Part shown: positions 16,994 to 25,142 of the stretch, one piece after another | Layout: each line of letters opens with the position of its first letter | Numbering within the stretch: position 1 is the stretch's first letter | From: SpSt-583 sp034434015 | GTDB lineage: Bacteria > Chloroflexota > Anaerolineae > Anaerolineales > UBA6663 | Reading direction: 5' to 3' | Assembly: GCA_034434015.1 (NCBI GenBank) | Contig: DAOUAB010000122.1 | Coordinates: 51,475-115,474, forward strand | Length of the DNA stretch: 64,000 nucleotides | The notes under the pieces: generated by a model | What the model was told of the DNA's origin: nothing | Databases searched by the model: none | Seen by the model: only the letters and a program-made list of their open reading frames with translations | Translations under genes and position numbers: made by a program

Positions 16994-18163
16994 ATGCTGC
17001 GCCGCCTGAACTTCAGCCTGCTCGACCTGGCCGGCGTCTTCACGGTCGCCGCCGTGGCCGTGATCAGTTTCGTCTCCATCGACGACCCGACGGCGCGCTG
17101 GATCAGCCTGGCCCTGCTGCTGGCCTTCGCCGGGCTGCTGGTGTTCCACCCCCGCCACGTCACATCGGCCCTGATCCCGCAGGCCTACTTCGCCGCCCAG
17201 ACCCTGCTGGCCGTTGGCTTGCTGTTCCTGCAGCCCAACGCCTTCGCCGCCCCGATCCTGTTCTTCATCCTCAGCGCCGAGGTGATGGTGACCTTGACCA
17301 CGCGCCCGGCCCTGCTGTGGATCCTGGGCTTTCTGGCGATCACCTACCTGTTCGCGGCGACGCTGGGCGGCTGGCTGCAAGGCCTGCTCTTCACCCTGCC
17401 CTATGCCGGCGGTTACCTGTTCTTCGGCACCTTCGGGAAGGCGCTGCGCGATGCGCAGCTGGCGCGCGCCGAGAGCCAGCGATTGTTGGAGGAATTGCGC
17501 GCGGCCCAGGATCAACTCAAGGAACTGGCCGTGGCCGAGGAGCGCAACCGGCTGGCGCGCGAGATGCACGACTCGCTCGGCCATCGGCTGACGGTCGCCG
17601 TCGTCCAAATGGAGGGCGCCCAGCGCCTGATCCCGACCGACCCGGAGCGGGCCGGGCGCATGATCGGCGCGATGCGCGAGCAGATGAAGGAGGCGCTGGG
17701 CGAGCTGCGCCGCACCGTGGCCACGCTGCGCACGCCGCTGGCGGACGACCTGCCCCTGGACGCCGCCCTGCAACGGCTGACCCAGGGCTTCCAGGAGAGC
17801 ACCGGGCTGACGGTCCACCTCAGCCTGGCGCCTCTGCCTGCGCTGACCGACGCCCAGCGCCTGGCCCTGTACCGGGCCGCGCAGGAGGCGCTCACCAACG
17901 CCCAGCGCCACGCCCAGGCCCGGACCATCTGGCTGGAGGTGCGCGTCGCCGGCGACAGCGTTCACCTCACCGCCGCCGATGACGGCCGCGGTTTCCCGGC
18001 GGACCTCAACGGCGGCGGCTTCGGGCTGCGCGGGTTGCAGGAGCGGGCGGCCCAGTTGGGCGGCACGGTGGCCCTGGAGGCGCGGCCGGGCGGCGGCGCG
18101 CGGCTGGCGTTCTCGATCCCGCTGAGCCGGGACGAAGGACGAAGGCGGGAGGCCGGCTGTTGA
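16994..18163 (+). CDS. NarL-type sensor histidine kinase (HisKA_3)
   Basis: About 389 residues. Five or six membrane helices occupy residues 5-150 with no sizeable extracytoplasmic loop, as in DesK-like intramembrane-sensing kinases. A short coiled coil (AQLARAESQRLLEELRAAQDQL) precedes the HisKA_3 box ERNRLAREMHDSLGHRLT, whose His is the phospho-acceptor. The ATPase part shows ALTNAQRHAQA and DDGRGF with GGFGLRGLQERAAQLGG. Intramembrane kinases next to ABC exporters often respond to membrane-active compounds. An ATG at 16976 lies upstream of the putative -10 and is less likely. Confidence 0.87.
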   Translation: MLRRLNFSLLDLAGVFTVAAVAVISFVSIDDPTARWISLALLLAFAGLLVFHPRHVTSALIPQAYFAAQTLLAVGLLFLQPNAFAAPILFFILSAEVMVTLTTRPALLWILGFLAITYLFAATLGGWLQGLLFTLPYAGGYLFFGTFGKALRDAQLARAESQRLLEELRAAQDQLKELAVAEERNRLAREMHDSLGHRLTVAVVQMEGAQRLIPTDPERAGRMIGAMREQMKEALGELRRTVATLRTPLADDLPLDAALQRLTQGFQESTGLTVHLSLAPLPALTDAQRLALYRAAQEALTNAQRHAQARTIWLEVRVAGDSVHLTAADDGRGFPADLNGGGFGLRGLQERAAQLGGTVALEARPGGGARLAFSIPLSRDEGRRREAGC

Positions 18164-18208
18164 AACTCATGGAGCCGGCTTTCGTCCCTCGTCCGCCGTC
18201 AATCCAAG

Positions 18209-18853
18209 ATGACCATCCGTCTCTTACTCGTTGACGATCAACGCTTGATGCGCGAGGGCCTGCGCACGCTGCTCGAGCTGGAAAACGACTTCGAGGTCGT
18301 GGGCGAGGCCGGCGACGGCCAGGCCGCGCTCGACCTCTACGCCCAGCTCGCGCCGGACGTCGTGCTGATGGACATCCGCATGCCGGTGCTCAACGGCGTG
18401 GAGGCCACGCGCCGGCTGCGCGAGCGCTGGCCGGAGGCGCGCGTCATCATCCTGACCACGTTCGACGACGACGCCAATGTGTTTGAGGGGCTGCGCGCCG
18501 GCGCGCTGGGCTATCTGCTCAAGGACGTGTCCGGCAGCGAGCTGGCGAACGCCGTGCGCACGGTGGCGGGCGGCGGCGCCCTGATCGAGCCGTCCGTGGC
18601 GCGGCGCGTGTTCGCCGAGTTTGCGCGGCTGGCGCCGGCGGCCAAACCGGCCGAGCTGCCCGAGCCGCTCTCCGAGCGCGAGCTGGAGGTGCTGCGCCTG
18701 TTGGCTGACGGCCTGAGCAATAAGGAGATCGGCCACAAGCTCAGCCTGGCCGAGGGCACGGTGAAGAACTACGTCACCAACGTCCTGGGGAAGATCGGCG
18801 CGCGCGATCGGACGCAGGCCGCGCTGCGGGCGAGAGAGTTGGGCCTGATCTAA
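18209..18853 (+). CDS. NarL/LuxR-family response regulator
   Basis: 214 residues. The receiver domain starts TIRLLLVDDQRLMREGLRTLL, with acidic pocket DD and the phospho-acceptor Asp in VVLMDIRMPVLNG (near residue 54). A LuxR-type HTH follows (LSERELEVLRLLADGLSNKEIGHKLSLAEGTVKNYVTNVLGKI). It pairs with the kinase 45 bp upstream and probably binds the three conserved promoter blocks at 8.8, 11.4 and 13.4 kb. That link is inference from position. Its stop overlaps the convergent amidotransferase gene by 4 bp. Confidence 0.9.
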   Translation: MTIRLLLVDDQRLMREGLRTLLELENDFEVVGEAGDGQAALDLYAQLAPDVVLMDIRMPVLNGVEATRRLRERWPEARVIILTTFDDDANVFEGLRAGALGYLLKDVSGSELANAVRTVAGGGALIEPSVARRVFAEFARLAPAAKPAELPEPLSERELEVLRLLADGLSNKEIGHKLSLAEGTVKNYVTNVLGKIGARDRTQAALRARELGLI

Positions 18854-19626
18854 GCGCCGACGGCAGACCGCGGAGAACTTACCGTCGCCCGCCGTCCTTC
18901 CCGGCACGCCTCCACAAACGCCCGCAGTAACGCCTTCATCTCCGGCAGGGCCTGCAGGTTCTCCGGGTGCCACTGCACGCCGAGCGCAAATGGGTGGCCC
19001 GGCCGCTCGATGGCCTCGATGACGCCGTCCGGGGCGCGCGCCACCGCCGCGAAGCCCGGCGCCAGTTGCTTGATGGCCTGGTGATGGCGGCTGTTCACCT
19101 GCACTATCGGCCGGCCCAGGCTGCGCGCCAGGAGCGACTCTTCCTTCACCTGGACCGGGTGCGCCAGGTGCTGGCGCGGGAATTCGCTGACCGGGTGCGC
19201 GTGCCGCAAAACGCCGGGATACTCCGTCGGCAGATCCTGATACAGCGTGCCGCCCAGGGCGACGTTCATCACCTGGGCGCCGCGACAGATGCCCAGCAGC
19301 GGCTTGCCGTCCGACAGGGCGTGGCGGACGACGGTCAGCTCGGTCCGGTCGCGGACCGGGTCGATCTCGCCCAGCGCCGGGTGAGGGGCCTCGTTGAAAT
19401 GGGCCGGGTCCAGGTCGCCGCCGCCCGGGATCAGCACGCCGTCCAGCCGCGCGTACAGCGCGCGCAGATCGTCGGCGAGGACGTTCAACGGGATGATCAC
19501 GGGCAAACCGCCGGCGCCGAGCACGGCGTCGAGGTAAGTCGCCAGCGCGCCGTGGACGTCGCGGTCCGGGGCCGCGAAATAACCGGAGGAGAAGCGTTCG
19601 GCCGTCAGGCCAATCAGGGGTTTCAT
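18850..19626 (-). CDS. Class I glutamine amidotransferase-like hydrolase (peptidase C26, PuuD-like)
   Basis: 258 residues. LDGVLIPGGGDLDP, the nucleophile elbow GICRGAQVMNVALGG (Cys near residue 115) and GVQWHPE with its catalytic His/Glu are all in place. This combination marks gamma-glutamyl-GABA hydrolase-like enzymes, which cleave gamma-glutamyl amides, for example in putrescine breakdown. No other Puu genes are near, so the physiological substrate is open. The gene lies downstream of the rplS terminator on the same strand. Confidence 0.87.
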   Translation of the reverse strand: MKPLIGLTAERFSSGYFAAPDRDVHGALATYLDAVLGAGGLPVIIPLNVLADDLRALYARLDGVLIPGGGDLDPAHFNEAPHPALGEIDPVRDRTELTVVRHALSDGKPLLGICRGAQVMNVALGGTLYQDLPTEYPGVLRHAHPVSEFPRQHLAHPVQVKEESLLARSLGRPIVQVNSRHHQAIKQLAPGFAAVARAPDGVIEAIERPGHPFALGVQWHPENLQALPEMKALLRAFVEACREGRRATVSSPRSAVGA

Positions 19627-19629
19627 AGC

Positions 19630-19666
19630 GGAAAGAAAAGGCGCAGGCTGGACCAGCCTACGCCTT
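19630..19666 (-). terminator. Rho-independent terminator after rplS
   Basis: Read on the minus strand, AAGGCGTAGGCTGG and CCAGCCTGCGCCTT pair over 14 positions with one mismatch and a single-base loop, followed by TTTTCTTT. It lies 26 bp past the rplS stop codon. Confidence 0.8.
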
Positions 19667-19692
19667 GCTGAACGGCGGGATGACCGGGGACG

Positions 19693-20046
19693 TCACACGT
19701 CCGTGCGCTTTTCCTTGAGCCGGGCGGACTTGCCCTGGCGGTCGCGCAGATAATAGAGCTGGGCGCGGCGCACCTTGGCGCTGCGGAAGACATCCACCTT
19801 CTCGATGCGCGGGGAGCGCATCAGGAAAGTGCGCTCCACGCCGATGCCGTGGGCCGCGATGCGGCGCACCGTGAAGCTGGCCTGGTTGCCGCCTTTGCGC
19901 AGGCGGATGACGGTGCCCTTGAACTCCTGGACACGTTCCTTGTTGCCTTCGACGATGCGGACATGGACGCTGACGCTGTCACCCGGTCGGAGGGCAGGGA
20001 CTTTGGGGTTGGCCGGCGCTTCAACCGCCTTGAGCAAGTCGGGCAT
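19693..20046 (-). CDS. rplS: 50S ribosomal protein L19
   Basis: 117 residues, normal length. The conserved core PGDSVSVHVRIVEGNKERVQ, FKGTVIRLRKGG and GVERTFLMRSPRIEKVDVFR with the basic ending YYLRDRQGKSARLKEKR is diagnostic. It sits at the interface of the 50S and 30S subunits. I chose the ATG at 20046, where L19 homology begins. The gene has its own promoter and terminator. It is not next to trmD or rimM here, unlike in many bacteria. Confidence 0.96.
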   Translation of the reverse strand: MPDLLKAVEAPANPKVPALRPGDSVSVHVRIVEGNKERVQEFKGTVIRLRKGGNQASFTVRRIAAHGIGVERTFLMRSPRIEKVDVFRSAKVRRAQLYYLRDRQGKSARLKEKRTDV

Positions 20047-20115
20047 GGTCGTTCTCTCTAATTTTATCTGGGCAAAATGAACCGCCCACAACAGTCAGGG
20101 CGGCGATAGGTGAAA

Positions 20116-20144
20116 ATTATAACAGACTGCCTGGAGAGTCACAA
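20116..20144 (-). promoter_or_regulatory. Sigma-70 promoter of rplS
   Basis: On the minus strand TTGTGA (20144-20139), a 17-bp spacer and TATAAT (20121-20116) form a near-consensus promoter. The 5' leader of about 60 nt contains a short CCGCCC/GGGCGG hairpin, which could be an L19 autoregulatory leader, although that is speculative. Confidence 0.75.
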
Positions 20145-20155
20145 GACCCGGTTGC

Positions 20156-20686
20156 TCACCATCCCAGCCGGCGCGCGGCGGCGAACAGCGCGGCCAGGCT
20201 CTTGGCGTCGCGCACCTCGCCGCGGGCGACGGCGGCCAGGGCGTCGGCCGCCGACAGCGGGGCGGCGCTGATGCTCTCGTCGTCATCCGGCGGCAAGGGC
20301 GCCGGCTGGAGATCGGTCGCCAGGAACGCGTGCATCAGCTCGGTGGAATAGCCGGGCGCCAGCCAGAACGACGCCAGCCGCTCGAGACGCCCGGCGCGCA
20401 TACCGATCTCCTCTTGCAGCTCGCGCGCGGCGCCGGCGGCCGGGTCCTCGCCGTCGTGCAGGGTCCCGGCCGGCAACTCCAGCAGTTCCTGGCCGATGGC
20501 GTGCCGATACTGGCGGATGAACCAGAGGCGGCCCTGGTCATCCACCGGCACCATCGTCACAGCGCCGACGTGTTCGACGATCTCGAGGCGCGTTACGCGA
20601 CCGGGCGCGTATTCCACCTCGTCCAGGCGCACATTGAAGGCGCGTCCGCGGAACACCGTCTCCGATTTCATCACACGCGGGGACAT
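20156..20686 (-). CDS. Nudix hydrolase, ADP-ribose pyrophosphatase type
   Basis: 176 residues. The Nudix box begins GTLHDGEDPAAGAAR and ends ELQEEIG, with the catalytic Glu residues present. The preceding LWFIRQYRHAIGQELLELPAG is typical of ADP-ribose pyrophosphatases (NudF/YffH group), which hydrolyse ADP-ribose to AMP and ribose 5-phosphate. An AGGAGG site precedes the ATG. The rplS promoter lies just past its stop codon, so the two genes are transcribed separately. Confidence 0.88.
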   Translation of the reverse strand: MSPRVMKSETVFRGRAFNVRLDEVEYAPGRVTRLEIVEHVGAVTMVPVDDQGRLWFIRQYRHAIGQELLELPAGTLHDGEDPAAGAARELQEEIGMRAGRLERLASFWLAPGYSTELMHAFLATDLQPAPLPPDDDESISAAPLSAADALAAVARGEVRDAKSLAALFAAARRLGW

Positions 20687-20779
20687 GCGGCCTCCTATCC
20701 GGTTCGACTAAAAAGCGCAGGGCCGGCGGCTGCCGCGGCCCTGCGCCCGGATCCACTGGCGTCGCGCGGTCGGTCGGGG

Positions 20780-21451
20780 TTACGGGTAGCGCAGCACCTG
20801 GCCGGGGAAGATGCGGTAGGGCGCCGGGATGTTGTTCACGCCCGCCATCTGCTCGGTGGTGTAGCCGCAGTTGAAGGCGATGCGGAACAGGTTGTCGCCG
20901 GCCTTCACCGTGTAGGTGCCTTTGCAGGCCTGCACCGGGGTCGCCGTCGGACCACCCGGGACCGGCGTGGCCGTCGGGCCGCCGGGCAGGTTGATCCGCT
21001 GGCCGGGCGTCAGCCGGTTCGGGTTGATGCCGGGGTTGGCGGCGATGACGGCCCGCGGGTCCAGCTTGCACTCGCGCGCGATCTTGTAAATCCAGTCGCC
21101 CTGCTTGACGGTGTACGGGCTGGCGCAGGCGGCGGCCACGGCCGTGGGCGCGATGGGGGTCGCCGTCGTCACCGTCGGCGTGACGGTGACCTGGGCCACG
21201 ATCTGGGTCGGCGTCGCCGTTCCGGCCAGGGGGACCTCGGGGGTGGCGCCCGCAGGCGGCTGACCGGCGGCCAGGGTCTGAGTGGCGGCCAGTTGCGTGC
21301 CGAGCGCATCCATGGTTGGGTCAGCGCTGCCTCCGCCCACGCCGGACGCCTCCTGGGTGGGCGGGACAGCCGGCGTGGTGGCCGAGCGCGTGCAGGCGAC
21401 CAGCAACAGGCCCAACACCGCCACGATGAGTAAACTGAAACGCATCTTCAT
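20780..21451 (-). CDS. Lipoprotein with two LysM domains
   Basis: 223 residues. The signal peptide ends in the lipobox LVAC near residue 20. A long Thr/Pro/Ala-rich linker follows. The first LysM domain (YTVKQGDWIYKIARECKLDP... LTPGQRINLP) spans residues 120-155. A TPVPGG repeat linker precedes the second LysM (TYTVKAGDNLFRIAFNCGYT... FPGQVLRYP) at residues 180-223. LysM modules bind peptidoglycan or related glycans, so it is a surface-anchored wall-binding protein. No catalytic domain is present. Confidence 0.85.
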   Translation of the reverse strand: MKMRFSLLIVAVLGLLLVACTRSATTPAVPPTQEASGVGGGSADPTMDALGTQLAATQTLAAGQPPAGATPEVPLAGTATPTQIVAQVTVTPTVTTATPIAPTAVAAACASPYTVKQGDWIYKIARECKLDPRAVIAANPGINPNRLTPGQRINLPGGPTATPVPGGPTATPVQACKGTYTVKAGDNLFRIAFNCGYTTEQMAGVNNIPAPYRIFPGQVLRYP

Positions 21452-21648
21452 CGTCCATCCTCCTGGGCAGAGAGCCCCCGCCCCTGGACCGGGGCCGGGA
21501 GGCGCAGCGAGTCATAAAGTCCGGGTCAGCCCTAGATATGCAGGATTGATGCCACGTATGTGGCTGCGCGCCAGTATTGTGGCGCAAATGGGATTTTTGT
21601 GCAAACGCCGCCGGGCGCGGGGTGCATTCGCCGATGGTAGTCAATCGC

Positions 21649-21935
21649 CAGGCCGCCGCGCCCGGGCGCAACCATTTCCACCGTCGCCCCGGCGAAGGGG
21701 TCGTTTTTCGAATTTTGTGTAATTTCCCACCAGCAGGGGCGCACGGCCGTGCGCCCCAACGCGTTTACACAGGCATCGGGACACGGCCGGCGAAGGCCGG
21801 GGCCCAGAAGCTCCCGCTCTTCTGCGAGCGTCTGCTCCTGCAGGCCGGCTTTCGCCGGCATGACGTTGGTGATGGGTGACGGGAACAGGCCGCCGCGCCT
21901 GGGCGCAACCATTTCCACCGTCGCCCCGGCGAAGG
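21649..21935. repeat. 50-bp direct repeat (two copies)
   Basis: A stretch that begins CAGGCCGCCGCGCC and ends CCCCGGCGAAGG occurs at 21649-21698 and again at 21886-21935 with one visible difference. The second copy runs into the right-hand 72-bp palindromic element, whereas the first is followed by unrelated AT-rich sequence. The first may therefore be a truncated unit. No gene is visible in this part of the 21452-22104 gap. Confidence 0.7.
21787..21858. repeat. 72-bp element with 14-bp terminal inverted repeats, copy A
   Basis: The ends CCGGCGAAGGCCGG (21787-21800) and CCGGCTTTCGCCGG (21845-21858) are inverted repeats with one mismatch. The minus strand would encode MPAKAGLQEQ, a peptide that recurs in intergenic repeats of many bacteria and is not a protein. 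It resembles REP or MITE-like non-autonomous elements. Confidence 0.75.
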
Positions 21936-21997
21936 CCGGGGCCCAGAAGCTCCCGCTCGTCTGCGAGCGTCTGCTCCTGCAGGCCGGCTTTCGCCGG
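21926..21997. repeat. 72-bp element with 14-bp terminal inverted repeats, copy B
   Basis: It has the same length and ends as copy A, with only isolated internal differences (CTCGTCT instead of CTCTTCT). Similarity continues about 10 bp past the right end into CATGACGT. Together with copy A it fills much of the non-coding gap between the LysM lipoprotein and the thiolase. Confidence 0.75.
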
Positions 21998-22104
21998 CAT
22001 GACGTGGGTGCTGGGTGTCTGACAGGCGGACAGGTCAGCCAAAAAGCCCGAACGCACCCCGGGCGCGCCGGGTCAGTCGGACAGGGTTGGCCGCCGGGCG
22101 CGAG

Positions 22105-23271
22105 TCAATTGGCGCGGAGGATATGCGTGAGAATGGTGGCGCCGCTGCCGCCGATATTCTGGGCCAGGCCGAGCCGGGCGCCGGGCACCTGGGTGGCGCC
22201 GGCTTCGCCGCGCAACTGCTGCGCCAGCTCGACGAGCTGGTACACGCCGGTGGCGCCGACGGGGTGGCCGCGCGCCTTCAGGCCGCCGCGCGTGGCGATG
22301 GGCAGGCGACCGGACGGGGTGATGGCGCCGTCCAGGGCCAGGCGCGGCCCCTGCCCCCGCTCGGCGAAGCCGCACGCCTCCAGCGAGAGCGCCGCCATGA
22401 TCGAGAAGGCGTCGTGCAGTTCAAAAAGATCAACGTCTTCCGGCCCGACGCCCGCCTGGGCATAGGCCCGGCGGACCGACTCGAAGGCCGCCGCCAGCCA
22501 GAGCGGGTCGCGCCGGTCATGGATGGCCAGCGTGTCGGTGGCCGAGGCCGAGGCCGCGATCGTGATCACCGGCCGCGCGTTTGCGCGCACCCGGTCGGCC
22601 GGCGCCAGCAACACGGCCGCCGCCCCGTCGCCGATGGGCGAGGCATCCAGCAGATTGATGGGGTCGGCCACCATCCGCGCGCGGGCGTACTCCTTCTCGG
22701 TCACCTTCTCGTGCAGGCGCGCATTGGGATTGTGCAGGGCGTTGGCGTGGGCGTTGATGGCGAACGGCGCAAAGTGTTCCTTCCGCCACCCGTATTCGTG
22801 CATGTAGCGGCGCATGACCAGGGCGTTGAGCGCCACAAACGACACGCCCTGCGCCGCCTCCCAGTCCGCGTCCGAGGCCGTCGCCAGGCCGCCCGTGGTG
22901 GCCGGGCCGACCGTGTCCGTCATCTTCTCCACGCCGACGGCCAGCGCGCATTCCATCGCCCCGGAGGCCACCGCCAGCAAAGCCGCGCGCACCGCCGCCG
23001 CGCCTGACCCGCAGGCCGCCTCGACCTTCACAGCCTCGGCGCCGCGCATCCCGACCCAGTCCGCGATCAGGGCGCCCAGGTTCTCCTGGCGGTTAAGCTG
23101 GCCGGAGAGCATATTCCCCACGAACAGCCCGTCCACGCGCTCGGGGCCGCCGTGGTCGGCGGCGTCCGCCAGGGCCGCAAACACGGCCTCGCCCGCGATC
23201 ACGCGGATCGACTTGTCCCACTGTTCGGCGACCGGCGTCTGGCCGATGCCCAGAATAGCCACTGCACGCAT
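22105..23271 (-). CDS. Thiolase / acetyl-CoA acetyltransferase family (SCP2-like)
   Basis: 388 residues. VEAACGSGAAAVRAALLAVASG holds the active-site Cys near residue 84. DLFELHDAFSIM gives the first conserved His. The C-terminal GGLKARGHPVGATGVYQL contains the second His, but the usual final Cys-Gly-His block is replaced by QNIGGSGATILTH, as in SCP-x/archaeal-type thiolases. The start at 23271 has a GGAG site. Archaeal-type enzymes usually partner an HMG-CoA synthase and a DUF35 protein. Neither is adjacent here. Confidence 0.85.
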   Translation of the reverse strand: MRAVAILGIGQTPVAEQWDKSIRVIAGEAVFAALADAADHGGPERVDGLFVGNMLSGQLNRQENLGALIADWVGMRGAEAVKVEAACGSGAAAVRAALLAVASGAMECALAVGVEKMTDTVGPATTGGLATASDADWEAAQGVSFVALNALVMRRYMHEYGWRKEHFAPFAINAHANALHNPNARLHEKVTEKEYARARMVADPINLLDASPIGDGAAAVLLAPADRVRANARPVITIAASASATDTLAIHDRRDPLWLAAAFESVRRAYAQAGVGPEDVDLFELHDAFSIMAALSLEACGFAERGQGPRLALDGAITPSGRLPIATRGGLKARGHPVGATGVYQLVELAQQLRGEAGATQVPGARLGLAQNIGGSGATILTHILRAN

Positions 23272-23594
23272 GAAAACTCCGCCTGACAATGCCCGTTATG
23301 GCCGGTGACGCCCCGCCGGGATGGTCCGGGCGGCCCGGCGCGCTTTCGCACTGGAAGAGTATCACAGGGATGGCGGCGCGAGGGCTATCAGATTCGGGGC
23401 CGGGCTCTCAAAAGCTCTCAAACCCGGGACAAGCGGCGAAACCGCTCTGCCGGCCTGCGCGCCGCCGCCGGGATCGGCCCGAACAGACGGCGGTACCGGC
23501 CGGGCGCCAGCCTCCGGCCCGCGGAATTCTGGTACACTTCCGGCCTTGACGGTGTTCGGGCTGTTCCGAGCTTCGAGCCAGAAAAGGTGCGCCT

Positions 23595-24164
23595 ATGACC
23601 GAGACCTCGCCAACCCCGACTTTATCCAAACCGCGACTCCAGTGGGGCTGGCTCATCGCCATCGCCGGCGTGATCGCCCTGCTGGCGCTGACGGCCGTGC
23701 AGTTGTTTCGCGCCCAGCAGGGCCAGGTGGCGGTAGGCGAGGCCGCCCCGGACTTCACGGTGACGGCCTTCGACGACACGCCGCTGGCCGGCTCGACCTT
23801 TCAGCTCAGCCAGGCGCGCGGCGCGGTGGTGCTGGTGAATTTCTGGGCCTCCTGGTGCATCCCGTGCCGCGACGAGGCGCCCGCGCTGGAGCAACTCTGG
23901 CGCACGTATCAGGACCGCGGCCTGATCGTGATCGGCCTGGCCTACACCGATACGGAGCGCGAGGCCCTCAAGTTTATCAAGGAATTCAACCAGACCTACC
24001 TCAACGGCCCGGACCTGGCCACGCGCGCCTCGCAGGCTTACCGCATCAAGGGCGTGCCGGAGACGTTCCTGGTGGACCGGGACGGGAAGCTGGCCTGGGT
24101 GAAGATCGGGCCGACCACCTACGCCGAACTGGTGAGCGCGATCGAGCCGCTTCTCGGCCAGTAG
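23595..24164 (+). CDS. TlpA-like membrane-anchored thioredoxin
   Basis: 189 residues. One N-terminal membrane helix (WLIAIAGVIALLALTAVQLF) anchors a periplasm-facing redoxin domain: GEAAPDFTVTAFDDTPLAGS, then VLVNFWASWCIPCRDEAPAL with the CxxC active site near residue 92, and KGVPETFLVDRDGKLAW with the cis-Pro. It reduces disulfides outside the membrane, classically for cytochrome c maturation. Ccm genes are not adjacent. It lies 24 bp upstream of the UPF0104 pair, which suggests co-transcription. Confidence 0.88.
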   Translation: MTETSPTPTLSKPRLQWGWLIAIAGVIALLALTAVQLFRAQQGQVAVGEAAPDFTVTAFDDTPLAGSTFQLSQARGAVVLVNFWASWCIPCRDEAPALEQLWRTYQDRGLIVIGLAYTDTEREALKFIKEFNQTYLNGPDLATRASQAYRIKGVPETFLVDRDGKLAWVKIGPTTYAELVSAIEPLLGQ

Positions 24165-24188
24165 AGCACGCCGCCCCGGCCACGCTGG

Positions 24189-25142
24189 ATGTCACCCAAG
24201 ACCCGGTCGCTGCTGGTCAATCTGCTGCGCGTCGGCATCTCGGCCGGGCTGCTGACCTGGGTCCTCTCCACCATCAAGCTGGAGACGCTGGCCGCGACCC
24301 TGCGCGCCGCCGACCTGCGCCCCTACGGCCTGGCGCTCGGTCTCGGGCTGACCGGCATCGTCCTGCGCGCCTGGCGCTGGCAGGTGCTGCTCCACGCCGT
24401 CGGCGCGCGCCTGCCCTTCCGGCGCCTGGTCTATCTCTACTTCATCGGCGCGTTCTTCAACACCTTCCTGCCCACCGGCTTCGGCGGCGACGTGGTGCGC
24501 GTGCTGGAGGCCGGCGGCGAGGCCGACCGGGCGCAGGTGGCCGGGACGACGGTGGTGGACCGGCTGACCGGCTTCCTCATGCTCTTCGCGCTGGCCCTGG
24601 CCGCGCTGCCGTTCGCCGGCGGCCTGCTCACCCCGGCCCTGACCGGCGCCATCGCCGCGGGCGGCCTGGGCCTGCTGGCCGGCAGCGCGCTGCTGTTCGA
24701 GGGCCGGCTGCTGCGCTGGATCGCCGGGCGCCTGCCGCTGCCCCAGGCCCTGTCCCTCACCGGCGACGGCTGGCTGGCGCGCATGTACGCGGCCATCACG
24801 GCCTGCGGGCGCGGCGCGCTCCTGCGCGCGCTGGGCGTCTCGCTCATCTTCAACCTCACCCTGCTGACGGCCGGCCTGCTCATCGCACGCGCGTTCCAGA
24901 TCGCGGCCCCGGCCGCGGCGCTGTTCGTCATCGTGCCGGTCGCCACGGTCTCGCTGCTGCTGCCGTCGATCAGCGGCCTGGGCGTGCGCGAACAGGCTTA
25001 TGTGCTCCTCTTCGCCCAGCTCGGGGTGGGCACCGAGCAGGCGCTGGCTTTCTCGCTGGCCTACTATTCGCTGGACCTGACGGCCGGACTGGTGGGGGGC
25101 CTGATCTACCTGGTCTCCGGCCTGCTCCGACTGCGGTCATGA
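24189..25142 (+). CDS. UPF0104 / lysylphosphatidylglycerol synthase-like membrane protein, first copy
   Basis: 317 residues with about eight membrane helices. LRAWRWQVLLHAVGARLPFRRLVYLYFIGAFFNTFLPTGFGGDVVRVLEA is the conserved signature of the UPF0104 (LPG_synthase_TM, AglD-like) family. SISGLGVREQAYVLLF near residue 265 is the second. Members are flippase-like domains or lipid-linked sugar enzymes. No soluble synthase domain is fused. The stop overlaps the next gene by 4 bp. Confidence 0.85.
   Translation: MSPKTRSLLVNLLRVGISAGLLTWVLSTIKLETLAATLRAADLRPYGLALGLGLTGIVLRAWRWQVLLHAVGARLPFRRLVYLYFIGAFFNTFLPTGFGGDVVRVLEAGGEADRAQVAGTTVVDRLTGFLMLFALALAALPFAGGLLTPALTGAIAAGGLGLLAGSALLFEGRLLRWIAGRLPLPQALSLTGDGWLARMYAAITACGRGALLRALGVSLIFNLTLLTAGLLIARAFQIAAPAAALFVIVPVATVSLLLPSISGLGVREQAYVLLFAQLGVGTEQALAFSLAYYSLDLTAGLVGGLIYLVSGLLRLRS

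Noticed and set aside
21532..22057. Small minus-strand frames with MPAKAGLQEQTLA as a protein family
   Set aside because: The peptide follows from intergenic palindromic repeats and starts in the repeat itself, with no ribosome binding site.
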